The notes: a model not told the origin generated them from the letters alone. DNA of 64,000 nucleotides from Pseudarthrobacter oxydans (GCF_034258515.1 NZ_CP139438.1:372001-436000); one strand, 5' to 3'. Shown: positions 25,141 through 35,998, counted from the stretch's first letter. A program made the numbers and translations.

Positions 25141-26667
25141 GTGACCGCCACAGAATCAGCCGCAGCCAAAATCACCATGGATCCCTCCTTCGTGGCGGGT
25201 CCGGTCCGCCGGCGTACTTTCGGTGCCTTTGTTGAGCACCTTGGCCGTTGTGTGTATACAGGCATTTTCGAGCCGGACCACCCCAACGCCGACGGGGACG
25301 GGTTCCGCCGGGACGTGCTGGAGCTGACCCGGGAACTGGGGGTGTCCACGGTCCGCTATCCCGGCGGCAACTTCGTCTCGGGGTACCGCTGGGAGGACGG
25401 CGTGGGTCCGGCGGACCAGCGGCCTGTCCGGCTGGACCTGGCCTGGCACTCCACCGACCCCAACCTCGTAGGGGTGGACGAGTTCGCCAAGTGGTCCGCC
25501 AAGGCCGGCGTCGAGCCCATGATGGCCGTGAACCTGGGCACCCGCGGCACGCAGGAGGCGCTTGACCTGCTGGAGTACTGCAACATCGACGGCGGCACCA
25601 CCTTCGCGGACCAGCGAAGGGCCAACGGCGCGGAGGGCGGCTACGGCATCAGGATGTGGTGCCTCGGCAATGAAATGGACGGCCCCTGGCAGATCGGGCA
25701 CAAGAACGCGCTGGAGTACGGGCGGCTGGCAGCGGACACCGCCCGCGGCATGCGCATGATCGAACCGGACCTGGAACTTGTGGCATGCGGCAGCTCCGGA
25801 CCCACCATGCCCACCTTCGGGGAGTGGGAACGCGTGGTCCTGTCCGAAACCTACGAGCTGGTGGACCTCATCTCGGCCCACCAATACTTTGAAGACTTCG
25901 GGGACCTGCAGGAACACCTCTCCGCCGGGCACCGGATGGAGGCGTTTATCCATGACATCGTCAGCCACATCGACCACGTGAAGTCCGTGAAGAAGTCCGC
26001 CAGGCAGGTCAACATCTCCTTCGATGAGTGGAACGTCTGGCACATGAGCCGCGACGAGTCCCGCGTCCCCACGGGCAGGGACTGGCCTGTTGCCCCCGTC
26101 CTGCTCGAGGACACCTACACGGTGGCGGACGCCGTCGTCGTTGGCGATCTCCTGGTCACCCTGCTCAGGAACACGGACCGCGTCCACTCGGCCAGCCTGG
26201 CCCAGCTGGTCAACGTGATCGCCCCGATCATGACCGAACCGGGCGGCCGCGCCTGGAAGCAGACCACCTTCCACCCGTTCGCACTCACCTCCCGCCACGC
26301 TTCCGGAACCGTGCTGCAGCTCGCCGTCGAATCCCCGCGGATCAGCGGGGGAAAGACGGCCGACTTTGCCGCAGTGTCCGCCGTCGCAACCTATGACGCC
26401 GAAAAAGGCGAAGCGGTTGTCTTTGCCGTCAACCGCTCGGCCACTGACGTGATTGCTTTGGATGCCGCGGTCTCCGGCCTCGGCAGCGTGCAGGTGGTGG
26501 AGGCGCTCACCTACGCGAACAAGGATCCGTACTGGCAGGCAACCGCCGACGACTCGACGTCGGTCCTGCCGGCCGAAAACGTCACGGTGAAGGCCGACGG
26601 CGGCCGCCTCACCGCCGAGCTCCCGGCCGTGTCCTGGTCTATGATCCGGCTGGCGGTGGGGCGCTAG
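25141..26667 (+). CDS. Alpha-L-arabinofuranosidase, GH51
   Basis: The enzyme releases terminal arabinofuranose from arabinans and arabinoxylans. The TIM-barrel catalytic residues of GH51 are Glu178 (GNEMDGPWQIGH, acid/base) and Glu296 (DEWNVW, nucleophile). The front has RRTFGAFVEHLGRCVYTGIFEP and STVRYPGGNFVSGYRWEDG, both characteristic. The last 150 residues form the C-terminal beta domain. The 508 residues have no signal peptide, so it acts on imported oligosaccharides. The GTG start is preceded by AGGACG, and an operator-like palindrome lies upstream. Confidence 0.93.
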   Translation: MTATESAAAKITMDPSFVAGPVRRRTFGAFVEHLGRCVYTGIFEPDHPNADGDGFRRDVLELTRELGVSTVRYPGGNFVSGYRWEDGVGPADQRPVRLDLAWHSTDPNLVGVDEFAKWSAKAGVEPMMAVNLGTRGTQEALDLLEYCNIDGGTTFADQRRANGAEGGYGIRMWCLGNEMDGPWQIGHKNALEYGRLAADTARGMRMIEPDLELVACGSSGPTMPTFGEWERVVLSETYELVDLISAHQYFEDFGDLQEHLSAGHRMEAFIHDIVSHIDHVKSVKKSARQVNISFDEWNVWHMSRDESRVPTGRDWPVAPVLLEDTYTVADAVVVGDLLVTLLRNTDRVHSASLAQLVNVIAPIMTEPGGRAWKQTTFHPFALTSRHASGTVLQLAVESPRISGGKTADFAAVSAVATYDAEKGEAVVFAVNRSATDVIALDAAVSGLGSVQVVEALTYANKDPYWQATADDSTSVLPAENVTVKADGGRLTAELPAVSWSMIRLAVGR

Positions 26668-26680
26668 CCTCCCGCCAGAC

Positions 26681-26715
26681 TCCGGCCCGGCCGGGCCGGG
26701 CCGGGCCGGGCCGGC
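26681..26715. repeat. Short tandem repeat of CCGGG
   Basis: After the GH51 stop, the unit CCGGG is repeated four times at 26691-26710, with further imperfect units on both sides. The run can self-pair and slip during replication. No T-run follows, so it is not an obvious terminator. It ends about 40 bases before the glycosylase start. Confidence 0.7.
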
Positions 26716-26752
26716 ATGACGGCGGCGGCCCGCGGGTGGGAGGATGGACCGC

Positions 26753-27328
26753 ATGGAATTGCACATCACAGGGGATCCCGCCGCGGACAAGTTGCTGAGC
26801 GAGGACGCCTTCGCCCTGCTGACCGGCATGCTGCTGGACCAGCAGGTGACCATGGAGTCCGCGTTCGCGGGGCCGGAGAAGATCAGGACCAGGATCGGGT
26901 CAATGAAACCCGAAGCCATCGCCGCGCAGGAGCCGCAGGCATTCGTGGAAATGTTCAAGGAACGGCCCGCCGTGCACCGCTTCCCCGGCTCAATGGCCGC
27001 ACGCGTGCAGGCGCTCGCCGAAACGGTGCAGGACGAGTGGGACGGGGACGCCGCCGCCATTTGGACCAGGGGCAATCCGGACGGCGCGGAGGTGCTTCGC
27101 CGGCTGAAGGCGCTGCCCGGCTTCGGGGAGCAGAAAGCCAAAATCTTCCTGGCACTGCTCGGCAAGCAGTGCGGGCTGCAGGCGCAGGGCTGGCGGGAAG
27201 CTGCCGGGCACTACGGCGAGGAGGGCTCGTACCTCTCCGTGGCAGACATCGTGGATTCGGAGTCCCTCACCAAGGTGCGGGCCAGCAAGCAGGCCGCGAA
27301 GGCGGCTGCCAAGGCAGCAAAGGGCTGA
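26753..27328 (+). CDS. HhH-GPD family base-excision DNA glycosylase
   Basis: The protein has the helix-hairpin-helix (RLKALPGFGEQKAKIFLALLGKQ, around residues 122-145) seen in HhH-GPD glycosylases, after an N-terminal region LLDQQVTMESAFAGP that resembles the substrate-binding helices. It ends with an alanine/lysine-rich tail (KQAAKAAAKAAKG). At about 191 residues it is one of the short actinobacterial members. The catalytic aspartate usual downstream of the HhH is not obvious. The ATG at 26753 follows AGGA; an ATG at 26744 is possible. Confidence 0.78.
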   Translation: MELHITGDPAADKLLSEDAFALLTGMLLDQQVTMESAFAGPEKIRTRIGSMKPEAIAAQEPQAFVEMFKERPAVHRFPGSMAARVQALAETVQDEWDGDAAAIWTRGNPDGAEVLRRLKALPGFGEQKAKIFLALLGKQCGLQAQGWREAAGHYGEEGSYLSVADIVDSESLTKVRASKQAAKAAAKAAKG

Positions 27329-27448
27329 CCGGCCGCTCCCTCGCGGCTTAGCGCCGCAGCGTTGGCCCGCTGCAGCGCTGGTTGCGGCACCCCCGCCATC
27401 TTCTGCAACGATGTATGGCAGGAACTGGCGGAACCACACGAAGGAGCC

Positions 27449-28456
27449 ATGATGGCGGTCACCATGAACGACGTTGCGAGGGCGGCCGGAGTGTCGCTCA
27501 AGACCGTTTCCAACGTGCTCAATGACTACGAGTTCATCCGGCCTGCCACCAGGCAGCGGGTCCTGGACGCCATCGGGGAGCTGGGCTATGAGGCCAACCT
27601 GACCGCCCGCAGCCTCCGGTCCGGGAAGACCAGGATGCTGGGGCTGGTCCTCTCCGACCTTTCCGCTCCCTACTATGCCGAACTGGCGTCAAGGTTGATG
27701 AAAGCGGCGTCCCGGCGCGGGTACCGGGTCCTGGTGGAACAGTCCGACGCCGCGGGCGAGGCGGAACTTAACGCCCTGCAGGGCCCGTTCCGCCAGCTCA
27801 CCGACGGGCTGCTGTTCACTCCCTTGATGGTTGACGCGGACAGCATCGCCGCCCGCCTCGGCAAGAAGCCCCTGGTCCTGCTGGGCGAACACATCCTGGA
27901 TCCCCGGTTCGACCTGGTCACCATGAAGAACGGGGAAGCGGCTGCAGCCCTGACCACCCACCTGCTGGCCGGCGGCCGCCGTCGGATTGCCGTGGTTGGT
28001 GCCCGCCCCGGGGAGTCCGCGGGCAGCGCCGGGCTGCGGCTCAACGGCTACCGCAAGGCGCTGGACGATGCAGGGATCCCGTTTGATCCGGCACTGATCG
28101 CGCCCTGCGAGTGGCGGCGGGACGGCGGAGCGGCGGCCGTGGCCGGGCTCCTGGACAGCGGCGTGAAGTTCGACGCCGTCTTCGGCCTGAACGATGTCCT
28201 CGCCTTGGGAGCCATGCACGAGCTGCTGATCCGCGGCGTGCGGGTTCCGCAGGAGGTGGCCGTGGCGGGCTTCGACGACATCGACGAGGCCCGGTTCGCC
28301 GCACCCTCGCTGACCACCGTCTCGCCCGGCATGGAGGAAATTGCGGAACGCTCCATCGGCCTGCTCATCGACAGGATCGAGGGGCTGGCCACGGAGGAAC
28401 AGGGTGTGCACATCGAGGCCGGCTTCCAGTTGAAAGTCCGCGAGTCGGCACCGTAG
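27449..28456 (+). CDS. LacI-family transcriptional regulator
   Basis: The helix-turn-helix NDVARAAGVSLKTVSNVLNDYEFIRPATRQRVLDAIGELGY starts near residue 6. A sugar-sensing domain of about 270 residues follows (GLVLSDLSAPYYAEL, FDAVFGLNDVLALGAMHELL, EVAVAGFDDIDEA). AAGGAG lies just before the ATG at 27449, and an ATG three bases later is equally possible. An upstream reading to 27362 is unsupported. Being 0.8 kb behind the GH51 gene, it is the likely controller of that gene. Confidence 0.9.
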   Translation: MMAVTMNDVARAAGVSLKTVSNVLNDYEFIRPATRQRVLDAIGELGYEANLTARSLRSGKTRMLGLVLSDLSAPYYAELASRLMKAASRRGYRVLVEQSDAAGEAELNALQGPFRQLTDGLLFTPLMVDADSIAARLGKKPLVLLGEHILDPRFDLVTMKNGEAAAALTTHLLAGGRRRIAVVGARPGESAGSAGLRLNGYRKALDDAGIPFDPALIAPCEWRRDGGAAAVAGLLDSGVKFDAVFGLNDVLALGAMHELLIRGVRVPQEVAVAGFDDIDEARFAAPSLTTVSPGMEEIAERSIGLLIDRIEGLATEEQGVHIEAGFQLKVRESAP

Positions 28457-28496
28457 GGGTTGTACCTTGCCGAGGTTTCGCCGGCAAGCCACGGGG

Positions 28497-28502
28497 TACG
28501 TT
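28497..28502 (+). promoter_or_regulatory. -10 element TACGTT for a leaderless transcript
   Basis: TACGTT is followed by seven bases and the ATG at 28510. The distance fits a leaderless mRNA for the isochorismatase-like gene. CAGGAC immediately before the ATG is a poor ribosome site. Confidence 0.45.
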
Positions 28503-28509
28503 TCAGGAC

Positions 28510-29061
28510 ATGATCGCACTTCTTGTCATCGACATGCAGAACGCCTACTTCGAGGCGCCCGAACTTGCCGCGCAGCAGGAACAGTTGGTGGCCTCCTGCA
28601 ACCGGCTGCTGGAGGCCTTCAAGGCGAGCGGCCACAAGGCCCTGATGGTGGGGACGGAGCACGAGCTGGACAAGTCAACCTGGACGCTGAACATGCTCGA
28701 CGACGACCAGGGCTTCGTTTTCCGCGGCACCGGGCAGGCCCAGGCAGTGCCGGGGCTCGCCCTCGACGGCCTGCCCCAGCTGAACAAAACCCGGGACAGC
28801 GCCTTCGTGGGCACCAACCTCCTGTCCCGGCTGCGCAACTGGGGCGCGGACGAGGTGGTCCTCGCCGGAGTCTCCACCCACAACTGCATAGCCCAGACCG
28901 GCGCCGACGCCTTCGCCCACAACATCCGGGTCACCTACGCCAAGGACGCGATGGCCTCCGAGGACAGCCAGGACGCCGCGGACATGCTGCGCATCCTCTC
29001 CGCCAGCTACCGACAGCCCGTCCAGTCCACCGAGGAGATCCTGGCCCGGCTCACCACGTGA
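28510..29061 (+). CDS. Cysteine hydrolase of the isochorismatase family
   Basis: The family hydrolyses amide or ether bonds in small molecules. The catalytic triad is visible as Asp8 (VIDMQNAYF), a Lys in QLNKTRDSAFVGT and Cys in STHNCIAQTG, with the cis-peptide-containing LAGVST before it. The 183 residues form a single Rossmann-like domain. No substrate can be assigned. It stands alone ahead of the urease operon and faces the same way, 120 bases upstream. Confidence 0.85.
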   Translation: MIALLVIDMQNAYFEAPELAAQQEQLVASCNRLLEAFKASGHKALMVGTEHELDKSTWTLNMLDDDQGFVFRGTGQAQAVPGLALDGLPQLNKTRDSAFVGTNLLSRLRNWGADEVVLAGVSTHNCIAQTGADAFAHNIRVTYAKDAMASEDSQDAADMLRILSASYRQPVQSTEEILARLTT

Positions 29062-29184
29062 ACCACCTGCCGCCGGTGTCTTGCCTGGACTGGAGAGCCG
29101 CCCATAACAAAGCCGTAACGTAGCCGAAACGTCCGCCGCCTACTGTAGGTCCCACGCCGTCCGCTGGCTGCCGAAGGGACCCTC

Positions 29185-29487
<303 letters not shown>

Positions 29488-29498
29488 AGGGGCAGGCC

Positions 29499-29833
29499 AT
29501 GATCCCAGGAGAATACGTCCTCCGCCCGGAGCCCGTGACGGCAAACGCAGGGCGGACGGCGATCGAGGTCGCCGTGACCAACACCGGCGACAGGCCCGTC
29601 CAGGTGGGCTCGCATTTCCACTTTGCCGAAGCCAATGCTGCCTTGTCCTTCGACCGGGAGGCCGCCTACGGCCGGCGCCTGGACATTCCCGCAGGCACCG
29701 CAGCGCGCTTTGAACCTGGGGACTCCCGGAGCGTGCGGCTGATCGAACTGGCCGGGCGCCGCGAGGTGTTCGGGCTCAGCAACGCTGTCAACGGAAAGCT
29801 CGACGGCGGCACCCGCCCGGAAGGGGACGTCCA

Positions 29834-29837
<4 letters not shown>
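29499..29837 (+). CDS. ureB: Urease beta subunit
   Basis: UreB forms the second structural subunit. The characteristic [26 protein letters not shown] segment is near residue 30, followed by [33 protein letters not shown]. It has 112 residues and begins IPGEYV after the Met. GGGGCAGG lies before the ATG. Its TGA overlaps the ureC GTG by four bases. Confidence 0.97.
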
Positions 29838-31576
<1,739 letters not shown>

Positions 31577-31601
31577 TTTCATCCAAGCCCTCGGAGACCC
31601 A

Positions 31602-32081
31602 GTGATCATCGACAAAGTCCTCGGCAACCTGCACGAACTGCCGGACCCGCACACCTACGCGGGCGTGCACCAGGAAAAAGTGGTCCTCCCCAGCGCCCAG
31701 CTGGTCAAACGGATCCAGCGCGCGACGACGGACCACGGCAAGGAGATCGGCATCCGGCTGCCGTCCGGCTCCGGAGACCTGCGCGACGGCGACATCCTGC
31801 ACGTCGAAGGGTCCAACATGATCGTGGTGTCCGTCCTGCCCACCGACGTCCTGGTGATTGCCCCGCGGAGCATCTCCGAAATGGGCGTCGTGGCCCACTC
31901 CCTGGGCAACCGGCACCTGCAGGCACAGTTCTTTGATGCTGCCTCGGAGTACGGGGCCGACGTCATGGTGTGCGCCTACGACCACACCGTCGAGGACTAC
32001 CTCCGCCACAATGCCGTGCCCTACTCCCGCCAGGAACGCGTCATGCCTGTGCCTTTCCGCCATGCTGAACACTCGCACTAG
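31602..32081 (+). CDS. ureE: Urease accessory protein UreE (nickel chaperone)
   Basis: UreE hands nickel to the urease apoprotein through UreG. The N-terminal peptide-binding-like domain (VLGNLHELPDPHTYAGVHQEKVVLP) and the C-terminal metal domain with GNRHLQAQFFD, the conserved nickel-site histidine, are present. The C-terminus has only a short histidine set (FRHAEHSH), not a long poly-His tail. The GTG start is 25 bases after ureC. Its last 20 bases overlap the ureF start at 32062. Confidence 0.93.
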   Translation: MIIDKVLGNLHELPDPHTYAGVHQEKVVLPSAQLVKRIQRATTDHGKEIGIRLPSGSGDLRDGDILHVEGSNMIVVSVLPTDVLVIAPRSISEMGVVAHSLGNRHLQAQFFDAASEYGADVMVCAYDHTVEDYLRHNAVPYSRQERVMPVPFRHAEHSH

Positions 32082-32904
32082 TTCCAGCGTCACCTTGGGT
32101 ACGGCGGCGGGTGAAGGGGGCTGTGCCCGTCCCCGGGCGCTCCCAACCCTCGCAAGCTCGGGCCGGGTCCCTCGCGCCAGTGGGCCCCCCGCGCGGCCCG
32201 CCACGCCGCAGCCCCCTTCACCCGCCACCGCCAGCGTCGGCAGTTACCAGCTGGCGCTCGCGCAGCTTACTGACTCGGCGCTTCCTACCGGGGCGTTTGC
32301 TCACTCTCTTGGTTTCGAGGGGTACATCGAGCGGGAGCTCGTGCTTGATGAGGGGTCTTTTGCGGTGTGGCTCGGTGCTTTTATCGGGCAGCAGTTGACG
32401 TACTCGGATGGGTTGGCTGTCCGGTTCCTCTATGAGGGGGTTGATGTTCTTGAGCTTGATGCCCTGCTTTCCGCCTGTCTTTTGCCGCGGCAGGTTCGGG
32501 AGGCTTCCGTCAAGATGGGGACCCGGTTGCTGGAGATCGGGGCGGAGGTCTTTCCCTCGGCGGAGCTGGAACTGTACCGGGACCTGGTGACCACCGGCAG
32601 GGCCGCCGGGCACCAGCCGCTGGCGTTCGCCGTCGTCGCACGTTCGCTGGGAGTGCCGCTGCAGGAGGCGCTCGCCGCCCACCTTTTCGCCACGGTCACG
32701 TCCCTGACGCAAAACGCCGTCCGCGCCATCCCGCTGGGCCAGAACGCAGGCCAGCGGCTGCTTCGGAAGGCGGCCGACGACGTTGCTGCCGCCGTCGAAC
32801 GCATCCCGCACCTCACGCCCGACGACTTCGGGGCCGTGAGTCCCGGACTGGAAATTTCGCAAATGCGGCACGAACGCCAACGTGCCCGGATGTTCATGAG
32901 CTAA
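32062..32904 (+). CDS. ureF: Urease accessory protein UreF with in-frame insertion
   Basis: UreF works with UreD and UreG in loading nickel into urease. The conserved core starts at about Tyr62 ([24 protein letters not shown]) and runs about 219 residues to the stop, normal for UreF, ending in [13 protein letters not shown]. The first 61 residues are unusual. Residues about 11-59 are a Pro/Ala/Gly-rich stretch encoded by a palindromic element (32092-32230) flanked by an 8-base direct repeat. ATG 32062 is in frame and overlaps ureE. The only later candidate, TTG 32095, lies just inside the duplicated segment and still upstream of the element's terminal inverted repeats, so the insert is probably translated. 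The first part of the core uses many T- and G-ended codons, unlike its neighbours. Confidence 0.88.
   Translation: MLNTRTSSSVTLGTAAGEGGCARPRALPTLASSGRVPRASGPPARPATPQPPSPATASVGSYQLALAQLTDSALPTGAFAHSLGFEGYIERELVLDEGSFAVWLGAFIGQQLTYSDGLAVRFLYEGVDVLELDALLSACLLPRQVREASVKMGTRLLEIGAEVFPSAELELYRDLVTTGRAAGHQPLAFAVVARSLGVPLQEALAAHLFATVTSLTQNAVRAIPLGQNAGQRLLRKAADDVAAAVERIPHLTPDDFGAVSPGLEISQMRHERQRARMFMS
32092..32230. mobile_element. Short palindromic (MITE-like) insertion inside ureF
   Basis: Arms at 32106-32123 and 32209-32226 (GGCGGGTGAAGGGGGCTG and its complement) pair perfectly over 18 bases and continue for four more after one mismatch. The direct repeat CCAGCGTC occurs at 32084-32091 and 32231-32238, bracketing the element as a possible 8-base target duplication. 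The stretch from one copy to the other is 147 bases, 49 codons, so reading continues. The element is GC-rich with further internal pairing and has no transposase. Confidence 0.65.
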
Positions 32905-32945
32905 CCGTGCCTTTAGGTACTGTGCTTTCAAATTCAGGAGGAACC

Positions 32946-33563
32946 ATGGCTGAACCCATCAAGATCGGCATCGGCGGACCCGTCGGGGCGGGCAAGACCC
33001 AGCTCGTGGAGCGCCTCACCCGGCACATGAGCGGGGAGGTCTCCATGGCCGCCATCACCAACGACATCTACACCATCGAGGACGCCAAGATCCTCGCCGC
33101 CAACGGCATCCTCCCCGTGGACCGGATCATCGGCGTCGAAACCGGCGGCTGCCCGCACACCGCCATCCGCGAAGACACCTCCATGAACACCGCCGCCATC
33201 GAGGAACTCAAAGCCCGGCATCCGGACCTGCAGGTCATTTTCGTCGAATCCGGCGGCGACAACCTCTCGGCCACCTTCAGCCCGGAACTCGTCGACTTCT
33301 CCATTTACATCATCGATGTGGCCCAGGGCGAGAAGATCCCCCGTAAGGCAGGCCAGGGGATGATCAAATCGGATCTCTTCATCATCAACAAAACCGACCT
33401 CGCGCCGCACGTTGGGGCGGACCTCGCCGTCATGGAGCGGGATTCCAAAGAGTTCCGCGGGGCCAAGCCGTTCTGCTTCACCAACCTCAAGACCGACGAA
33501 GGGCTCGACAAGGTCATCGATTGGATCCGGCACGACGTCCTGATGCTTGACCTGGCGCAATGA
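32946..33563 (+). CDS. ureG: Urease accessory GTPase UreG
   Basis: UreG is the GTPase that drives nickel delivery. The P-loop is [15 protein letters not shown] (residue 10 on), followed by [12 protein letters not shown], the metal-binding [18 protein letters not shown] (Cys-Pro-His), [15 protein letters not shown], and [10 protein letters not shown] as the base-recognition motif. It has 205 residues from ATG 32946, which is preceded by AGGAGGA; an in-frame extension to 32907 is unlikely. Its TGA overlaps the ureD ATG by four bases. Confidence 0.96.
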   Translation: MAEPIKIGIGGPVGAGKTQLVERLTRHMSGEVSMAAITNDIYTIEDAKILAANGILPVDRIIGVETGGCPHTAIREDTSMNTAAIEELKARHPDLQVIFVESGGDNLSATFSPELVDFSIYIIDVAQGEKIPRKAGQGMIKSDLFIINKTDLAPHVGADLAVMERDSKEFRGAKPFCFTNLKTDEGLDKVIDWIRHDVLMLDLAQ

Positions 33564-34417
33564 GCACGACGGCGGTCGGGTCACCGATGGGCCGGCTTGA
33601 GTTGGGCGTCAGTCTGCGGGGCGGCCGGTCGGTTGCCGCGCGCCAGTTCCACGAGGGCGCCTTACGGGTACTTCGGCCGCACTACCTCGATGACTCCGGG
33701 CAGGTTTGCTATGTCGTCGTCAACCCTGGCGGGGCGTATCTTGGGGCGGATCTCTTTGTGCTTGATGTCGAGGTCTGTGAGGGTGCTGACCTGTTGCTGA
33801 CCACGCAGTCCGCCACCAAGGTCTACCGGACTCCAGGGTCCTTTGCCGAGCAGCGGATGGCTGTCCGGCTGGGGGAGGGGGCCCGGCTGGAACTGGTGCC
33901 GGACCAGCTCATTGCCTACCGGGAGGCCAGCTACCGGCAACGGACGCACATTACTGTCCGGCCGTCGTCGTGCCTTGTCATGGCCGAGGTGGTGACGCCG
34001 GGCTGGTCTCCGGACGGTGCAGCCTTCCGGTACAAGGAAGTGCGGCTGCGGAACGAAATCCACGTTGAAACTGAAGGCGCCACCCAGTTGCTGGCGCTGG
34101 ACAACCTGCTCATCCGGCCACCGTCGGGGGATGTCACAGTGCTTGGCTTCATGGAAGGCTTCAGCCACCTCGGGTCGCTCATCGTGGTGGACCCCCGCGT
34201 GGACCAGGCGCTCGCGGATGAGCTGCACGGCACCACATCCAACACTGATGCCCTGACCGGCATCTCCCTCACCCGCACAATCGCCGGCACCACGGGCCTG
34301 GTCCTGCGCTCGTTGTCGAACAGTACCGGGGAACTGAACCGCCACCTCGGGGCCTGCATCGCGCTCCTCCGGGAGCGGTGGCACGGGCAGGGACCACTGG
34401 ACCTGAGGAAACACTGA
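33560..34417 (+). CDS. ureD: Urease accessory protein UreD
   Basis: UreD (UreH in some species) scaffolds the UreF-UreG complex on apo-urease. The sequence has the typical [34 protein letters not shown] and [26 protein letters not shown] segments. It has 285 residues. Codons in the first 80 residues are less strictly C/G-ended than in ureG, with many T-ended ones, whereas the rest is normal. The ATG overlaps ureG, and its TGA overlaps the permease ATG by one base. Confidence 0.93.
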   Translation: MSTTAVGSPMGRLELGVSLRGGRSVAARQFHEGALRVLRPHYLDDSGQVCYVVVNPGGAYLGADLFVLDVEVCEGADLLLTTQSATKVYRTPGSFAEQRMAVRLGEGARLELVPDQLIAYREASYRQRTHITVRPSSCLVMAEVVTPGWSPDGAAFRYKEVRLRNEIHVETEGATQLLALDNLLIRPPSGDVTVLGFMEGFSHLGSLIVVDPRVDQALADELHGTTSNTDALTGISLTRTIAGTTGLVLRSLSNSTGELNRHLGACIALLRERWHGQGPLDLRKH

Positions 34418-35502
34418 TGACGGCCCTCGGCAACATCACCACGCTGTACCGGGAGCGGGAAGCGCTGCCGCTGCGGACCCGCCTGCTGTGGATGTTCGGT
34501 GCCGTGGCCGCGCTGCATGCGGCCGCCGTCGTGCTCCTGCTCGCCGGGAACGCAGGCAAGGCAGGCGGAACCGGGGCACAGGCACTCACGTGGGGGCTGG
34601 TCCTGACCGCCTACCTCTCCGGCGTGAAGCACAGCTACGACTGGGACCACCTCGCGGCCATCGACAACTCCACCCGCAAATTCGTGGCGCAGCGGCAGGA
34701 CCCGGTGAGTGTCGGGTTCGCGTTCAGCCTCGGCCACAGCTCCGTGGTGACGCTGGCCGGCGTGCTGGTGCTCGCAGGCGCCGCGGTGGTGGGGGAGTTC
34801 ATGCAGGAAGGGTCCGCCGGGAACCTGGTGCTCGGGCTGGTGGGCAGCGGCGTGTCCGGGCTGTTCCTGCTGGCCATGGGCCTGTTCAACGGTTCGGCGT
34901 TTGCCCGCTCGGCCCGCGCCTACCGCCGGGCACGGACCGGGGCCGCGATCAATCCGCAGGACCTCGCGCCGCAGGGACTGGTTGCCCGCCTCCTGGCGCG
35001 ACCGCTGGCCAGGGTGCGGCGGCCGCGGAACATCTATGTCATCGGCTTCCTGTTCGGGTTGGGCTTTGACACCGCCACCACCGTCGGACTGCTGATGATC
35101 ACGACGGCGGCGTCGCTGGCCGGGGTGCCCGCGTTCGCCTTGCTGGCGCTGCCCCTCGCGTTCACCGCCGCCATGACCCTGTGCGACTCCCTCAACGGGA
35201 TGGCCATGATGCGGATGTACCGTTCGGCCCTCGACGATCCGCAGCGGAAACTCGGCTTCAACGCCCTCGTCACCGGAATCTCGGCGGTCTCCGCCCTGTT
35301 TGTCGCGGTCATCACCCTGGGCGGCTTCGCCAACACAGCCTTCGCGCTGGAGGACCCCTTGACTGTGTGGCTGGGATCCGTTGACCTGGGCGACGCCGGC
35401 CTGCTGCTGGTGGCCCTGCTGCTGGCCGTCTGGGCAGCAGCAGCCCTGAAAGCACCGACGCAGGCAAAGCGGATGCAGGGCCGGCCCGCCCCCGGACCCT
35501 AG
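34417..35502 (+). CDS. Nickel/cobalt permease, NiCoT family
   Basis: This importer supplies nickel to urease. The NiCoT signature H-x4-D-H lies at residues 72-78 (GVKHSYDWDHLAAIDNSTRKF). The second and third signatures are FSLGHSSVV and FLFGLGFDTATT. The 361 residues have about eight hydrophobic segments. ATG 34417 overlaps the ureD stop, with GAGGA upstream; a longer frame to 34378 exists but is not needed. Its place at the end of the urease operon argues for nickel rather than cobalt. Confidence 0.92.
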   Translation: MTALGNITTLYREREALPLRTRLLWMFGAVAALHAAAVVLLLAGNAGKAGGTGAQALTWGLVLTAYLSGVKHSYDWDHLAAIDNSTRKFVAQRQDPVSVGFAFSLGHSSVVTLAGVLVLAGAAVVGEFMQEGSAGNLVLGLVGSGVSGLFLLAMGLFNGSAFARSARAYRRARTGAAINPQDLAPQGLVARLLARPLARVRRPRNIYVIGFLFGLGFDTATTVGLLMITTAASLAGVPAFALLALPLAFTAAMTLCDSLNGMAMMRMYRSALDDPQRKLGFNALVTGISAVSALFVAVITLGGFANTAFALEDPLTVWLGSVDLGDAGLLLVALLLAVWAAAALKAPTQAKRMQGRPAPGP

Positions 35503-35539
35503 GCGGGTGCCGGCGCGACGGCCCGTGCGGCAGGGCGGC

Positions 35540-35998
35540 TCAGGCGGCCACCCGGCCCCTGCCCTTGGCGTGCGTCCGGCTCTTCCCGGGAACTGGGCGG
35601 TGTCGTTTTCCATGGGGCCCGGACAGGACCTGTCCGCCGTCGGGCACCGTTGCGTCCGCTTCCAGACGGGCGCCGTGCTCAATCGTCACGCCGGAGCCGA
35701 TCCGGGAATGGCTCCCGATGTGCACCCGGTTACCCACGACGGCGCCGCGGCCAATGCGCACACCGTCGCCGATCACCGTCCGCTCGCCCACTGTCGCGTC
35801 GCGGTCAATCCAGCTGCCGTGTCCGATCCGGCACCCCGGCCCGATCCGGGCGCCGCCCTCCACGTACGTCATGGCGCCAATCCGGGCGCTCTCGGCCACA
35901 ACGGCGCCGGGCCCAACAAGCCCGCCGCCGTTGGCATGCCGGACGTACCGGGTGACCTTCCCGGCGTCGTCTTCCACTGATACAAACTTCGCGGTCAT
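35540..35998 (-). CDS. Left-handed beta-helix (hexapeptide repeat) protein
   Basis: The middle has about eight hexapeptide turns of the type [LIV]GxxxxI (VGPGAVVAESARIGAMTYVEGGARIGPG and IGDGVRIGRGAVVGNRVHIG). Such beta-helices occur in acyl- and acetyltransferases and in gamma-carbonic anhydrase-like proteins. No catalytic histidines of the carbonic anhydrase set could be picked out. A basic 30-residue tail (HGKRHRPVPGKSRTHAKGRGR) follows. GAGGGA precedes the ATG at 35998. It converges on the nickel permease and is not part of the urease operon. Confidence 0.72.
   Translation of the reverse strand: MTAKFVSVEDDAGKVTRYVRHANGGGLVGPGAVVAESARIGAMTYVEGGARIGPGCRIGHGSWIDRDATVGERTVIGDGVRIGRGAVVGNRVHIGSHSRIGSGVTIEHGARLEADATVPDGGQVLSGPHGKRHRPVPGKSRTHAKGRGRVAA

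Noticed and set aside
25156..27165. Open frame of 669 codons on the minus strand
   Set aside because: It lies antisense to the GH51 gene and the glycosylase gene, both with intact family motifs. Its composition is Gly/Val/Asp-rich noise typical of antisense frames.
32106..32226. Reading the ureF palindrome as a simple ureE terminator
   Set aside because: It lies inside the ureF reading frame after the only usable starts, lacks a T-run, and is bracketed by a direct repeat, so an inserted element explains it better.
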